A stretch of 64,000 nucleotides of DNA from Acidilobus saccharovorans 345-15 (GTDB lineage: Archaea; Thermoproteota; Thermoprotei_A; Sulfolobales; Acidilobaceae). A program made the translations under genes and the position numbers. The notes below the pieces were generated by a model. It was not told the DNA's origin and ran no database searches. It saw nothing but the letters and a program-made list of their open reading frames with translations. Position 1 is the stretch's first letter. Each line of letters starts with the position of its first letter. The stretch covers positions 806,001 through 870,000 of the forward strand of contig NC_014374.1 in the NCBI RefSeq assembly GCF_000144915.1. The letters are read 5' to 3'. Shown in pieces: positions 25,814-34,987 of this stretch.

Positions 25814-27103
25814 ATGGTCTCTCACCCCTGCACTGCAGACGAGGCTAAGCCTCCTTCGGAGGGCCAGCTGGCAAGGTTTGAGAACGGCAAGCTCATAGTA
25901 CCTGATAACCTGATAGTGGCCTACTTCAAGGGAGACGGCATAGGGCCTGAGATCGTTGAGAGCGCCAAGAAGGTGCTTGACGCTGCCGTTGACAAGGCCT
26001 ATGGCGGCACCAGGAGAATAGTTTGGTGGGAGGTGGCCGCCGGCGAGGAGGCCCAGAAGGAGTGCGGCTCCCTGCTGCCTGATGGAACGCTTCAGGCCTT
26101 CAAGCTGGCCCGCGTCAACCTCAAGGGGCCCCTGACCACCCCCGTGGGAGGAGGCTTCAGGAGCCTCAACGTGACCCTCAGGATGGTGCTTGACCTATAC
26201 TCAAACGTCAGGCCAGTCAAGTGGTATGGCCAGCCGACCCCGCACTGCCACCCAGAAAAGATAGACTGGGTGATATTTAGGGAGAACACTGAGGACGTCT
26301 ACGCTGGCATTGAGTGGTCCTTCGACAGCCCCGAGGCCCAGAAGCTGAGGGACTTCCTCAAGAAGGAGTTCGGAATAGAGCTGACCCCGGACACGGGTAT
26401 AGGCATCAAGCCAATATCCAAGTGGAGGACGCAGAGGCACGTCAGGAGGGCAATGGAGTGGGCCATAAGGAACGGCTACAAGCACGTCACAATAATGCAC
26501 AAGGGTAACATAATGAAGTACACTGAAGGCGCTTTCAGGCAGTGGGCCTACGACCTCATACTCTCGGAGTTCAGGGACTACGTTGTCACCGAGGACGAGG
26601 TAAACACTAAGTATGGAGGCAAGGCGCCCGAGGGCAAGATAATAGTTAACGACAGGATAGCTGATAACATGCTGCAGCAGATAATAACTAGGCCCGGCGA
26701 CTATAATGTGATAGTGACTCCCAACCTGAACGGGGACTACATAAGCGACGAAGCCAACGCCCTGGTGGGCGGCATTGGAATGGCCGCAGGACTTGACATG
26801 GGTGACGGCGTGGCCGTCGCCGAGCCCGTCCACGGCAGCGCCCCCAAGTACGCAGGCAAGAACGTCATAAACCCGACCGCCGAGATACTGAGCGGCATGT
26901 ACCTGCTCAGCGACTTCGTGGGATGGCCGGAGGTCAGGCTGCTGGTTGAGTACGCCGTCAGGCAGGCAATTGCCCACAAGCAGGTTACCTATGACCTGGC
27001 CAGGGAGATGGGAGGGATAACACCGATATCGACTACGGAGTACACGGATGTCCTAATTGACTACATAAGGCACGCGGACCTCAAGGCCCTCAAGGGCCAG
27101 TGA
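25814..27103 (+). CDS. icd: Isocitrate dehydrogenase
   Basis: Oxidises isocitrate to 2-oxoglutarate in the citric acid cycle, probably NADP-dependent. The 429-residue protein shows FKGDGIGPEI near 37, the substrate-binding RSLNVTLRMVLDLYSNVRP with the regulatory-type Ser, RENTEDVYAGIEW, and EPVHGSAPKYAGKNVINP. A TATA-like TTTTTAAAG lies near 25771-25779. The ATG at 25814 gives a short leader. Its 3' end overlaps the convergent HAD gene by 14 bases. Confidence 0.95.
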   Translation: MVSHPCTADEAKPPSEGQLARFENGKLIVPDNLIVAYFKGDGIGPEIVESAKKVLDAAVDKAYGGTRRIVWWEVAAGEEAQKECGSLLPDGTLQAFKLARVNLKGPLTTPVGGGFRSLNVTLRMVLDLYSNVRPVKWYGQPTPHCHPEKIDWVIFRENTEDVYAGIEWSFDSPEAQKLRDFLKKEFGIELTPDTGIGIKPISKWRTQRHVRRAMEWAIRNGYKHVTIMHKGNIMKYTEGAFRQWAYDLILSEFRDYVVTEDEVNTKYGGKAPEGKIIVNDRIADNMLQQIITRPGDYNVIVTPNLNGDYISDEANALVGGIGMAAGLDMGDGVAVAEPVHGSAPKYAGKNVINPTAEILSGMYLLSDFVGWPEVRLLVEYAVRQAIAHKQVTYDLAREMGGITPISTTEYTDVLIDYIRHADLKALKGQ

Positions 27104-27773
27104 GGCCCTCCCACTTTTGTCCTTCACCCTCTATTTTCTTCAGGAGGTCGCACACCTCTGAGAGCCTGTTCACCCTATACTTCGCCACGCCCTCGAGGGA
27201 CGCATCATCACCCATGGCAACCGGGTAGCCTACAAGCTTCATGGCCCCTGCGTCCCACTGCGAGTCGCCGACATACATGACCTCGCCGAGGCTAACCCCG
27301 AGCTCCCCTGCGAGGAGCTTTATGGCCCTGGCCTTGTTGACCCCCACCGCCGCCACGCCCCCGGGAACCAGCCTCCACCTGGAGTCAAAGCTCAGCTGGT
27401 TCGCCATCCACAGGTCAGCGCCAACCACGTCAGCGACCCTTGCGACTAGGAGGTCTATGCCTCCACTCAACAGGGCTATCCTCTTACCCATCCTGTGGAT
27501 GCATATCGAGACCTCCCTTATGCACGGCCTCAGCGGTATCCTTGATAATATCCTCTCCAGGTCCCACCTCGTTATCTGGCCTCCTGTTGCCTCAACCCAG
27601 AGGCCGGTGTCCAGCCTAAGCCAGTCCTGGTATGTTATTTCGCCTCTCTCGAACATTTCAGCGTACCGCCTGGCCCTGTCGGCGACCCCAAGGGTCTCGT
27701 GGACGAAGCCCCAGCTGCTCTTAACCTCTGTAAGGACGCCGTCAACGTCAAATATCACTGCCTTAACCTTCAA
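27090..27773 (-). CDS. HAD-superfamily phosphatase, phosphoserine phosphatase-like
   Basis: Haloacid dehalogenase-fold hydrolase of 227 residues. The catalytic DVDGVLTE (residues 9-16) is followed by a helical cap with FERGEITYQDWLRLD, LLSGG as motif II, Lys in GVNKARAI as motif III and GDSQWDAG as motif IV. Cap and motifs resemble SerB, so it may dephosphorylate phosphoserine or another small phosphate ester. A TTAAAAATCA element near 27822, read leftward, is a plausible promoter. Confidence 0.82.
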   Translation of the reverse strand: MKVKAVIFDVDGVLTEVKSSWGFVHETLGVADRARRYAEMFERGEITYQDWLRLDTGLWVEATGGQITRWDLERILSRIPLRPCIREVSICIHRMGKRIALLSGGIDLLVARVADVVGADLWMANQLSFDSRWRLVPGGVAAVGVNKARAIKLLAGELGVSLGEVMYVGDSQWDAGAMKLVGYPVAMGDDASLEGVAKYRVNRLSEVCDLLKKIEGEGQKWEGLTGP

Positions 27774-27866
27774 TGTCCCGCGGGTCCCCCGGCCCTGGGG
27801 GCCTGGGGGCTTTATGATTTTTAACCCATAAGGACCTTAGTCGAGGTGAACGGGCACCTCAATTGC

Positions 27867-28397
27867 TTATGTCCCACCGACATGGTCATCACCAAAATCA
27901 ACAAGTGTCCCCACAGACTTGAGAAGCGACACCACCGCGGCCCTGTCGCTGCATATGAACATGTGAGGCCTCTTAGAGTCCGTGGCCCCAAGCATTCCCA
28001 CGGGCCTCAGCGATTCGAGCTCCATTAGCCGCCCGGCCAGCTCGTCCTCCGCCTTAACGCCAGAGCTCCCAACCCTGTAGAATATGAACTCGACGGAGGC
28101 TGCAGCCCTCGATATGCAGTCTACGTGCCACCAGCAGCGGTCGGCACCCCAGAAGTGCCTTGAAATCCTCGACCTAAGCCCTCCTGGCCCCCCGGCGCTG
28201 CCTACATATAGCACAAGCCCTGGCCCGGCCGAGCCCAACACCTTGCCTCCTCTGCCCATAACGATAACTGGGCTGTCGAGCCTGAAGCAAATGGCGTAGA
28301 CCCCCTTACAGGAGGGCAGAGCGTCAACGACGCCGTCAGGGCGGCGTCTGATACCCCGGAGAGCGTCACTGCCCCTAAGGGCTCCCTCCGGGCACAA
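27867..28397 (-). CDS. GIY-YIG-like DUF123 nuclease-fold protein
   Basis: A 176-residue protein of the Uri/GIY-YIG superfamily. SCKGVYAICF and VLYVGSAGG give the two beta strands, RISRHF the catalytic-type Arg, and WWHVDCI is typical of the DUF123 (COG1833) branch. Members are often next to or fused with endonuclease III or sugar-fermentation nucleases, though none is beside it here. A TTG start behind GGTGA fits, with TATA-like AGTATAATAC upstream. The DNA-repair role is inferred from the family. Confidence 0.78.
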   Translation of the reverse strand: MCPEGALRGSDALRGIRRRPDGVVDALPSCKGVYAICFRLDSPVIVMGRGGKVLGSAGPGLVLYVGSAGGPGGLRSRISRHFWGADRCWWHVDCISRAAASVEFIFYRVGSSGVKAEDELAGRLMELESLRPVGMLGATDSKRPHMFICSDRAAVVSLLKSVGTLVDFGDDHVGGT

Positions 28398-28525
28398 CTT
28401 ACTTCACCCGCCGCCTTAGGTTGATGCACGTAGGTGGAAGTATTATACTTATGTGCGCTTATATGTGCTAGGAACCGGGCCTGCGCCATGAGCAAGCCAA
28501 GATTAGGCCGTCGCTGCCCTGTCCT

Positions 28526-28966
28526 TTACTTTGGCCTGGCCCGCGGGACGCAGGGCCTGACGCCCAAGTTTGAGGCCACGTACTTCTTCAGCTCCGACAG
28601 CGAGGGAACGCCTATCATGCGCAGTTCCTTGAGCAGCCTCCCCTGGGACACAACGGCCCAGTAGAGCGTAGGGGAGTCCTTAATCTTGAACTGCTGGAAG
28701 GCCCTCCTTGCCATCGTGTCAAGGCACATTGTAGTGAACCAAGTGCACGAGACCACGTAAATTGTCGCCCTACAGTAGTACATTTCAACTATGTCAGGCA
28801 TCTTGAGGTCCAACACAGCGCAGGAGGCGCACCAGTTGTTCCTAAAGTATATCAGGTTCAGGCCGTCGCTGAGGGATGATGGACTTAAGCAGCCGGCTTT
28901 TGACCAGCCCTTACCCTTGCTGTAGACGTAAACGCCTTCGGCCTTAGGTATAACATCTGATGACAC
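28526..28966 (-). CDS. Thioredoxin-like protein with WCASC motif
   Basis: About 146 residues with a thioredoxin fold: LNLIYFRNNWCASC carries the redox-active CxxC, and FKIKDSPTLYW the cis-proline loop. Three further cysteines (in CRATIYVVSC and TTMC) are unusual and could reflect a second disulfide. GTG 28966 is chosen. A longer reading from 29068 would run into the end of the upstream gene and cross its T-rich terminator. A thiol-disulfide exchange role is expected, with no signal peptide from this start. Confidence 0.7.
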   Translation of the reverse strand: MSSDVIPKAEGVYVYSKGKGWSKAGCLSPSSLSDGLNLIYFRNNWCASCAVLDLKMPDIVEMYYCRATIYVVSCTWFTTMCLDTMARRAFQQFKIKDSPTLYWAVVSQGRLLKELRMIGVPSLSELKKYVASNLGVRPCVPRARPK

Positions 28967-29046
28967 TGCCCTGCGCCTCAGCCCTCCCCTATTCAAGTGA
29001 TGAGAAAAGAAAATAACAGGAAAAGGACGAGTTTGTAGCTCATTAT

Positions 29047-29640
29047 TCACCCGTAGAAGGGTACCCACTTTGCCCAGTCGGCCGTGTGCTCAAACGTGGC
29101 CATGCCACCTATGTATGCTGACAGCAGGGCTGCCAAGACGAGCAGTATTACCTCTAGGTATGCGACGTACTTTGATGACTTGCTCAGGTTAAGGAATGGA
29201 CCAAGTATTCCAGAGAGCCCTACCAATACGAACAGCGCCGCCGCTGCTGCAGGAGAGTTAGTTAGGTGATACTTAGCTATGTCAGCTGCATATATCAGGA
29301 CAGAGATGGAGAGGAACGCTATGGCTATCGTGGGGCCCTTGAGGTCCACGCCGGCTATAAGGGCGAGGCCTATCATGAGAAGCGCGACCCCGTAAAGGGC
29401 GTATGGATCCATAAGCACTATGTTGTAAGAGCTTGGCAGAGGCCACGTCATGGAGCCCCAGAGGCCCATCACTAAGGCGTAGACGCCTATAGCAAGGAAG
29501 GCGTACCCAAAGCCCCTGTCGGCCTGCTGCCCCCTGCCCATGACAAACCTGTAGGTCACCCAGGCGGCCGCCGTGAGGAGCCCCCAGGCCAGCACAGCGA
29601 GCCAAATGTCGAGCGTGTCCACGAATAGAGGATCCGCCAC
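29047..29640 (-). CDS. Six-helix membrane protein, DUF981-like
   Basis: Integral membrane protein of 197 residues with about six hydrophobic segments and small polar loops. FGYAFLAIGVYALVMGLWGSMTWPLPSSYN resembles the DUF981 family (COG3374) of archaeal membrane proteins, whose function is unknown. GTG start after GGGGAAGGAG. Its promoter has a TTAAATATCG TATA box flanked by two palindromes, so it looks tightly regulated. The neighbouring thioredoxin-like gene lies downstream but is separated by a T-rich stretch. Confidence 0.7.
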   Translation of the reverse strand: MADPLFVDTLDIWLAVLAWGLLTAAAWVTYRFVMGRGQQADRGFGYAFLAIGVYALVMGLWGSMTWPLPSSYNIVLMDPYALYGVALLMIGLALIAGVDLKGPTIAIAFLSISVLIYAADIAKYHLTNSPAAAAALFVLVGLSGILGPFLNLSKSSKYVAYLEVILLVLAALLSAYIGGMATFEHTADWAKWVPFYG

Positions 29641-29654
29641 GCTCCTTCCCCTTT

Positions 29655-29698
29655 CTCTAGTTAGAGATCACGATATTTAAGGTTTTCTCTAATGAGAG
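29655..29698. promoter_or_regulatory. Two palindromes flanking a TATA box
   Basis: CTCTAGTTAGAG (29655-29666) and CTCTAATGAGAG (29687-29698) share CTCT/AGAG half-sites and lie 32 bases centre to centre, three helical turns. Between them, read leftward, is the TATA box of the DUF981-like gene (29671-29680). This is the layout of a dimeric winged-helix regulator binding the same face of DNA on both sides of TBP. Confidence 0.55.
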
Positions 29699-29751
29699 TA
29701 CGTTCGTACCCCTATTGACCCTAAATAACGCGGGGCCGCTGAAGGCGATCC

Positions 29752-30636
29752 TTAGGCTTTGCCTCCCGAGGTCGCCGCGCTCTTTATCGCCTCAACTATG
29801 GGGTCCGTCACCTCGGGCCCGTAGCCCTCGCGGGGGTCCTCCAGCAGGGGCAGCTCAACCTTGCTCACGTAGCCCGTGAGCTCAAAGAGCTCCGAGGCCT
29901 TGGAGACCCACGGCTTGCCGTCCATTACTAGGATCTCCATGGCGTTCCTGTACCTCCTCCCGTCGACTATGTAGGCCTCGCCCGGCGACACCAGGACAAC
30001 CAGGTCTGGGGCGGCCGAGGCTGAGGTGGGGGCTGCAACGTCGCTGTTAGACTCTATTACTACCACATCGCTTGACCTCTCCTCAAGAGCTATGCAGCTG
30101 TCGGCGGCCTCGTTGGCTGAGCCCATGAATATGCCCTCGGCGACCTGCTCATTTACCTGGACCGGGGGAGGCGTCAGGTATGAAACTATGTCCTGGACCT
30201 CCTGCTCAACGGGACGGGTGACCCTTGAGAGCGCGGCGGAGTTGACCAGGTGGACGCTGGAGCTGCCGCCGACGCAGCTTGTTATCCTGAGGAGGGCCGC
30301 CCTGGAGTACGGCTGTGAGAGCGAGGCCTCATACGCTGTCCTGCTGGGGTACTTCGACCTTGGCGTGGGGACCAGCAGGGCCCCGACGGGGTTCACTATC
30401 TCCACTGGGAGCCTCTCGCCCGACGCCTTGTACAGCACGTATCCGTCCTCCGTGGTTAGGATGTGAAGCCTGCGCGTGTATGCAGCCGCGTCTGGAGAGC
30501 CCCACAGGTCCGTGGCGCCCACCGGCTTTGAAGGCGCCGCAGTAAAGCCCTCCCGTATCAGCTGAGCTGTTAAGCTCGCCGCCAGCGTCGTCTTGCCTGA
30601 GTTCCTTGGCACTAGGCCTGCCACTAGCACCTTCAA
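29752..30636 (-). CDS. P-loop ATPase/GTPase of unknown role
   Basis: A 294-residue protein with Walker A LVPRNSGKTT at residues 7-16 and a Walker B-like DVVVIESNSDVA near 190. The switch/recognition region DLVVLVSPGEAYIVDG follows. The arrangement resembles SIMIBI-type P-loop enzymes such as dethiobiotin or cobyrinate-amide synthetase relatives (predicted P-loop ATPase/GTPase families of archaea). No substrate can be assigned. It is divergent from rtcA across 60 bases. Confidence 0.72.
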   Translation of the reverse strand: MKVLVAGLVPRNSGKTTLAASLTAQLIREGFTAAPSKPVGATDLWGSPDAAAYTRRLHILTTEDGYVLYKASGERLPVEIVNPVGALLVPTPRSKYPSRTAYEASLSQPYSRAALLRITSCVGGSSSVHLVNSAALSRVTRPVEQEVQDIVSYLTPPPVQVNEQVAEGIFMGSANEAADSCIALEERSSDVVVIESNSDVAAPTSASAAPDLVVLVSPGEAYIVDGRRYRNAMEILVMDGKPWVSKASELFELTGYVSKVELPLLEDPREGYGPEVTDPIVEAIKSAATSGGKA

Positions 30637-30696
30637 CTTCTGTCCCCGACTCGTGAAACAGTAAGCCTTTATCTCATATACGGCTTAGCCTCTGTC

Positions 30697-31776
30697 GTGG
30701 CCAGAGGGAGGCAAATGAAGGTGCTCCAGGTGGACGGCAGCATGGGAGAGGGAGGGGGCCAGGTGCTGAGGACGTCATTAGCCCTGGCGGCTGTCCTTGG
30801 GGTGCCGGTGAGGGTCTACAACATAAGGGTCAAGAGGTCAAGGCCTGGACTACAGCACCAGCACCTGGAGTCCGTCAAGGCCATAGAGGAGATGTCGCAC
30901 GGCAAGGTTGAGGGCGCCAGGCTCGGCTCCACCGAGGTGACCCTTTACCCTGGCAAGATATCAGGGGGCGAGTACAGCTTTGACATAGGCACCGCGGGCA
31001 GCATAACGCTCCTGCTCCAGGCCATAATGCCGCTCATGGTCGCCGCCGAGGGCGAAGTCAAGGTCCGCGTCAGAGGGGGCACGGACGTGCCCAAGTCGCC
31101 CCCGATAGACTACTACCGCTTCGTCCTGAGGCCCCTCCTATCTAAGTTTAACGTAGAGCTAGACTTAGACCTCATCAGGAGGGGGCACTATCCAAGGGGT
31201 GGGGGCGAGGTCGTAGTTAAGGTTAGAAGGAACGGGGCCCTCAGGCCCGTTGACCTGGTGCGCGCGGGGAGGCTCATCAGGATCGAGGGCCTCAGCCACT
31301 GCGTCAGGCTCCCAGCGCACGTGGCCATAAGGCAGGCTAGGGCTGCGAGCGAGGCGCTCAGCGGCCTCGGGGTGCCAGTCAATATTGAAGCTGAGCATTA
31401 CGAGGGCAGGCCAGACCCGCACCTGGGCCCCGGAAGCGGGATCGTGGTGTGGGCCCTCACGGAGAACTCCGTCCTGGGCGGCGACTCCCTTGGAGAGAAG
31501 GGCAAGCCCGCGGAGCGAGTTGGCAGGGAGGCGGCCACCTCACTGATGCAGGACCTCTTAACTGGGATGGCGCTGGACAGGCACTCCTCTGACATGCTTC
31601 TAATATACGCTGTCCTGGGCAGCGGGGTCAGCAGGCTGGGAGGAGCCTCGCTGACCTCCCACGCCAGCACGGTGGTGGAGCTAATCAAGATAATGGCCCC
31701 TGAGGCCTCGATATCAGTTGAGGGAAAGCCTGGGTCGCCCTTCACTGCAACAGTCAAGGGCCTGGGCCTCCTGTAG
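30697..31776 (+). CDS. rtcA: RNA 3'-terminal phosphate cyclase
   Basis: Converts RNA 3'-phosphates to 2',3'-cyclic phosphates using ATP, for RNA repair or processing. VDGSMGEGGGQVLRTSLALA opens the family fold, RPGLQHQHLESV follows near residue 50, and the catalytic His is expected in DRHSSDMLLIYAVLG near 300. Length (359) is normal. GTG 30697 is about 26 bases from a CTTTATCTC-type element and could be leaderless. The ATG at 30715, behind GGGAGG, is equally possible. Confidence 0.92.
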   Translation: MARGRQMKVLQVDGSMGEGGGQVLRTSLALAAVLGVPVRVYNIRVKRSRPGLQHQHLESVKAIEEMSHGKVEGARLGSTEVTLYPGKISGGEYSFDIGTAGSITLLLQAIMPLMVAAEGEVKVRVRGGTDVPKSPPIDYYRFVLRPLLSKFNVELDLDLIRRGHYPRGGGEVVVKVRRNGALRPVDLVRAGRLIRIEGLSHCVRLPAHVAIRQARAASEALSGLGVPVNIEAEHYEGRPDPHLGPGSGIVVWALTENSVLGGDSLGEKGKPAERVGREAATSLMQDLLTGMALDRHSSDMLLIYAVLGSGVSRLGGASLTSHASTVVELIKIMAPEASISVEGKPGSPFTATVKGLGLL

Positions 31777-31914
31777 GCCGCATATAATCAGCCACCATGT
31801 AGTCCGTTAATGACGCTCAGCTGCTGTATATGAAGTATAACCCTGTATTTACGTGTATACATATTAGCATAAAAGTTAAAAACAAGATAGCTTACGACTA
31901 CGGCGGTGTAAGTT

Positions 31915-34854
31915 ATGGAAGCCCTTAGGAAAGTCCTTGCGGCTTTCACGCTAGCCCTAGTGGTAGCCGCCCTAGTAGCTCCCTTCACGTCGCTGGGACC
32001 CCGCGTCTCCCTGGCTCAAAGTGACGAAGTTTACTCTAACTTCACGGTGACGCCCACTGGCTACCTTACCGTTTACCTCTACGGAGTGCCCCCCTCATCT
32101 AAGGTGCTGCTCTGGTGGGGCGTAGAGCCGTACCCGCAGGGGCCGTGGAGTACGGTCAACGGCACCCCGGGGAACATGGAGACCCCAATGACTTACAACA
32201 GCTCGATAGGGGCCTTCCAGGCCACCGTGGGGCCGTTCAAGAATGGCACGTGGATAGGCTACGTCTTCAACGTGAACGGGAGCACCTGGCTAAACTACGA
32301 CAACCACCCGTTCTGGAACTGGAACGTCATAATTAACCCGCCAGCTAACATAATAGGCTTCACCAGGGCCTGGGTGCTGCCGAACGGCTCCATAGTTATA
32401 ACTACCATAGGAAGGCCGCCGGATACCCTGCTGCTGTGGTGGGGCCTCACAACCGGCCCGCAGACGGGCCTGCCCTGGTACAACACGGTTGGCAAGCCAG
32501 GAAATAACGTGAGCGTCATGCACTACAACCCTCTCTGGGGCAACTACACCGTGATGATAGGCCCCTTTGAGCCCGGCCAGTGGGTTCAGTGGGTCTATCA
32601 TGACAACACCACTGGGGCCTGGATACACAACAGCAACGTGAGCTCCAGCGCGAACTTCGCAATACAGGACGTCTACACCCCTGTGCACGTCGTTGCCGCC
32701 TACTATAACGAGTACGTCTACCTTGTCGGGGAGCAGGCCAAGGTCAACGTTACAGTGCAGAACGAGGGCCCGGCCGCAAGCTACGACGTGGCCCTTGTCG
32801 TGGGAACTAAGGCAGTCTTCAACTCGACAGTTACAATACCGTCGGGAACAACTAACCTGACGTTCAGCTTCCCCATCAACTACCCGCAGGGCATCTATAA
32901 CGTGTACTTCCTGGTAGGCACCTCAGGCCTGTGGCAGAACACGTCTCTGCCGCAGCTCTACGTGCTTAACACCACCGGCAAGAAGCCCATAAGCGTCGTG
33001 ATAGTGTGGAACATGCACCAGCCTCTCTACATAGAGCCCAACGGCACCTGGGGCCAGCCGTGGGTTCAAATTCACACGGGCCAGGATATGGACTGGAACG
33101 GGCAGCTCGTGGGAGCCTACGAGCTGCAGGCGATGCTGCTCAACGAGTTCCCCAACCTAAACGTAACCATAGACTTCACGCCAGTGCTCCTCTACCAGTG
33201 GGAGGCCTTCCTGCACCAGTCGAGCCCCACCTTCACGACATCCGGCGTCAACGTAACCCATGACATTAACGCCACCGAGTACACGCTGAGCCTCTACAGA
33301 AAGCTAGTCAAGGAGGGCAGGCTCCAGGTGCTCACGGTGCCCTTCTACCACCCGCTCATGGCAATAGAATATGATAACGGCTGGTCCTCCGACCTGCTGG
33401 CACAGATACTCATGGGCAAGAACATGACCGAGTACGTCTTCGGTGTCGTGCCCAACGGCGCCTGGACCCCAGAGATGGCCTTCAACATGGGCCTGGTCTG
33501 GCTCTACAATGAGACGGGCATTAACGCCACCGTGCTGGACTACCAGGCCTTCGTTCAGATGGCGCCCGACCTAACGGTCGTGTCAGGAAGCCTTAACAAC
33601 GGCCCCTACGGAGTCTACGTAGTTCAGAACTCCCTGGGCCAGAGGATCTACGTGCTGTTCAGGGACACTAACCTCTCTAACGAGTTCGCGTTCCTCTTCT
33701 TCCACCAGTCGCCGCAGCTGACGGAGCAGGAGCTGCTCCAGTACCTGGCCAAGGTCTACATGGAGCACCCAGGAGGTGTCGTAGTGGTTGCCCTTGACGG
33801 CGAGAACCCGATAATATTCAACCCGATGCCGCTCTCCGGCGAGGACCTCTATGCCATATATCAGGCCCTCTCAAACGCCGAGGGCCAGGGATGGCTTGTC
33901 ACCCAGACAGTTGACCAGGCCATAGCAACCCACGGCGTGTCAGCCGTGCTGACAAACCTGCCGGAGGAGAGCTGGGCCCTCAGCCTCAACAACTGGAACA
34001 ACGGCTACATAGGCAAGGTGCTCATCTGGAGGAATGTGACTGAGGCCAGGGAGTACCTGGTGGCATTCTCAAACGTGCTCGGCATGCCCACGTCGCCCCT
34101 GGTGCCGCTCTCCTTTGCCCACGCGCCGAACGCCAGCACAGCGGCCTTCGAGGCCATGACCCATATGCCCGCCTATGTAAACGTCTCTGGCTACACTGAG
34201 GCCAACCCGCTTTACATGTACTATTCGCTGTGGAACTACCTCTACGTCAGCGAGGGCAGCGACTGGACGTGGCAGGCTGGGCCGCCCAACTATGGGCCGC
34301 AGTGGTTCTCCGTGCAGCCCATAATATATGACAGTGCCATAGTAAACTACGTCAAGTCCCAGCTCTCTGAGATAACTCCAAGCGGCGCCATACCGCTGCC
34401 TGGGCTGAAGGGAGTGACCGTGTTCATAAACGACAGCCTCGGCGCGCCGCTGCCTATAGCGTCCCACGTGATAGTTGTCGTGAGCAACGGCACCGCCAAC
34501 GCGAGCGCTGAGGTAACGTTGTACCCTGGCGTTGACATAGCAATAGTTAAGGGCGTCTACTTCAGGCCCTCGTCGCCAGTCTCAGTCTATATCTACGCCC
34601 CGCTGAACGCATCGCAGCTGGGCTCCTACATAGTGCCCTTCAGCAAGTATGGGCTCCTGATCTCCAGCGGCACCTTCGGGCTCGGCAACGTAACGTTCAA
34701 CGTTAACGCGGTGCACATAGCTAACGTGAACACCACGGCGCCTGAGACCACCCATCAGACACCGCAGCCCAGCGACTACAGCGTCTGGGTAGTCGTTACG
34801 TTGGTTATAGTCGCAGTTATAATAGCGGTCATAGCTGGATACCTTAGGCTCTAA
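31915..34854 (+). CDS. Surface-anchored GH57 glycosidase (amylase/pullulanase type)
   Basis: Extracellular polysaccharide hydrolase of 979 residues. A Sec signal peptide (1 to about 35, ending VSLAQ) is followed by two related beta modules (about 45-140 and 150-250; both contain LLWWG, a GPW or LPW motif and an IGPF/VGPF motif). These are probably starch-binding. A CARDB-like module follows (about 260-345), then the GH57 domain with NMHQPLY near 366, the nucleophile motif WTPEMAF near 517 and the acid motif ALDGENP near 626. A final helix (about 955-977) anchors it in the membrane. The ATG follows GGTG by six bases. It is a single gene. Confidence 0.9.
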   Translation: MEALRKVLAAFTLALVVAALVAPFTSLGPRVSLAQSDEVYSNFTVTPTGYLTVYLYGVPPSSKVLLWWGVEPYPQGPWSTVNGTPGNMETPMTYNSSIGAFQATVGPFKNGTWIGYVFNVNGSTWLNYDNHPFWNWNVIINPPANIIGFTRAWVLPNGSIVITTIGRPPDTLLLWWGLTTGPQTGLPWYNTVGKPGNNVSVMHYNPLWGNYTVMIGPFEPGQWVQWVYHDNTTGAWIHNSNVSSSANFAIQDVYTPVHVVAAYYNEYVYLVGEQAKVNVTVQNEGPAASYDVALVVGTKAVFNSTVTIPSGTTNLTFSFPINYPQGIYNVYFLVGTSGLWQNTSLPQLYVLNTTGKKPISVVIVWNMHQPLYIEPNGTWGQPWVQIHTGQDMDWNGQLVGAYELQAMLLNEFPNLNVTIDFTPVLLYQWEAFLHQSSPTFTTSGVNVTHDINATEYTLSLYRKLVKEGRLQVLTVPFYHPLMAIEYDNGWSSDLLAQILMGKNMTEYVFGVVPNGAWTPEMAFNMGLVWLYNETGINATVLDYQAFVQMAPDLTVVSGSLNNGPYGVYVVQNSLGQRIYVLFRDTNLSNEFAFLFFHQSPQLTEQELLQYLAKVYMEHPGGVVVVALDGENPIIFNPMPLSGEDLYAIYQALSNAEGQGWLVTQTVDQAIATHGVSAVLTNLPEESWALSLNNWNNGYIGKVLIWRNVTEAREYLVAFSNVLGMPTSPLVPLSFAHAPNASTAAFEAMTHMPAYVNVSGYTEANPLYMYYSLWNYLYVSEGSDWTWQAGPPNYGPQWFSVQPIIYDSAIVNYVKSQLSEITPSGAIPLPGLKGVTVFINDSLGAPLPIASHVIVVVSNGTANASAEVTLYPGVDIAIVKGVYFRPSSPVSVYIYAPLNASQLGSYIVPFSKYGLLISSGTFGLGNVTFNVNAVHIANVNTTAPETTHQTPQPSDYSVWVVVTLVIVAVIIAVIAGYLRL

Positions 34855-34881
34855 GCTTGGCTAAAGCTCTGACCCCTTTAA

Positions 34882-34909
34882 TCATTCTTCTTTTTCTCCC
34901 CTTTTCCCT
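34882..34909 (+). terminator. T-rich terminator after the GH57 gene
   Basis: A pyrimidine tract with runs of three to five T (TTCTTCTTTTTCTCC and CTTTTCCC) begins 28 bases after the stop. Confidence 0.5.
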
Positions 34910-34987
34910 GATTAAGCTCAGGACTCCGCTGGGCCACAAAACGCGTTTATTGTTAATTGGCCGCTGAAGAATTCCTAGGCGGGGACC

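Noticed and set aside
26201-26977. 258-codon minus-strand frame inside isocitrate dehydrogenase
   Set aside because: Antisense shadow of a highly conserved enzyme gene; the composition (Val, Tyr, Gly, His) is typical of reverse-frame translation here.
28990-29041. Possible C/D sRNA beginning at AGTGATGA
   Set aside because: A good box C is present but no CTGA box or terminal stem follows within 60 bases.
28967-29068. N-terminal extension of the thioredoxin-like protein
   Set aside because: It would be read through the T-rich terminator and the end of the upstream gene, and its sequence does not resemble a signal or domain.
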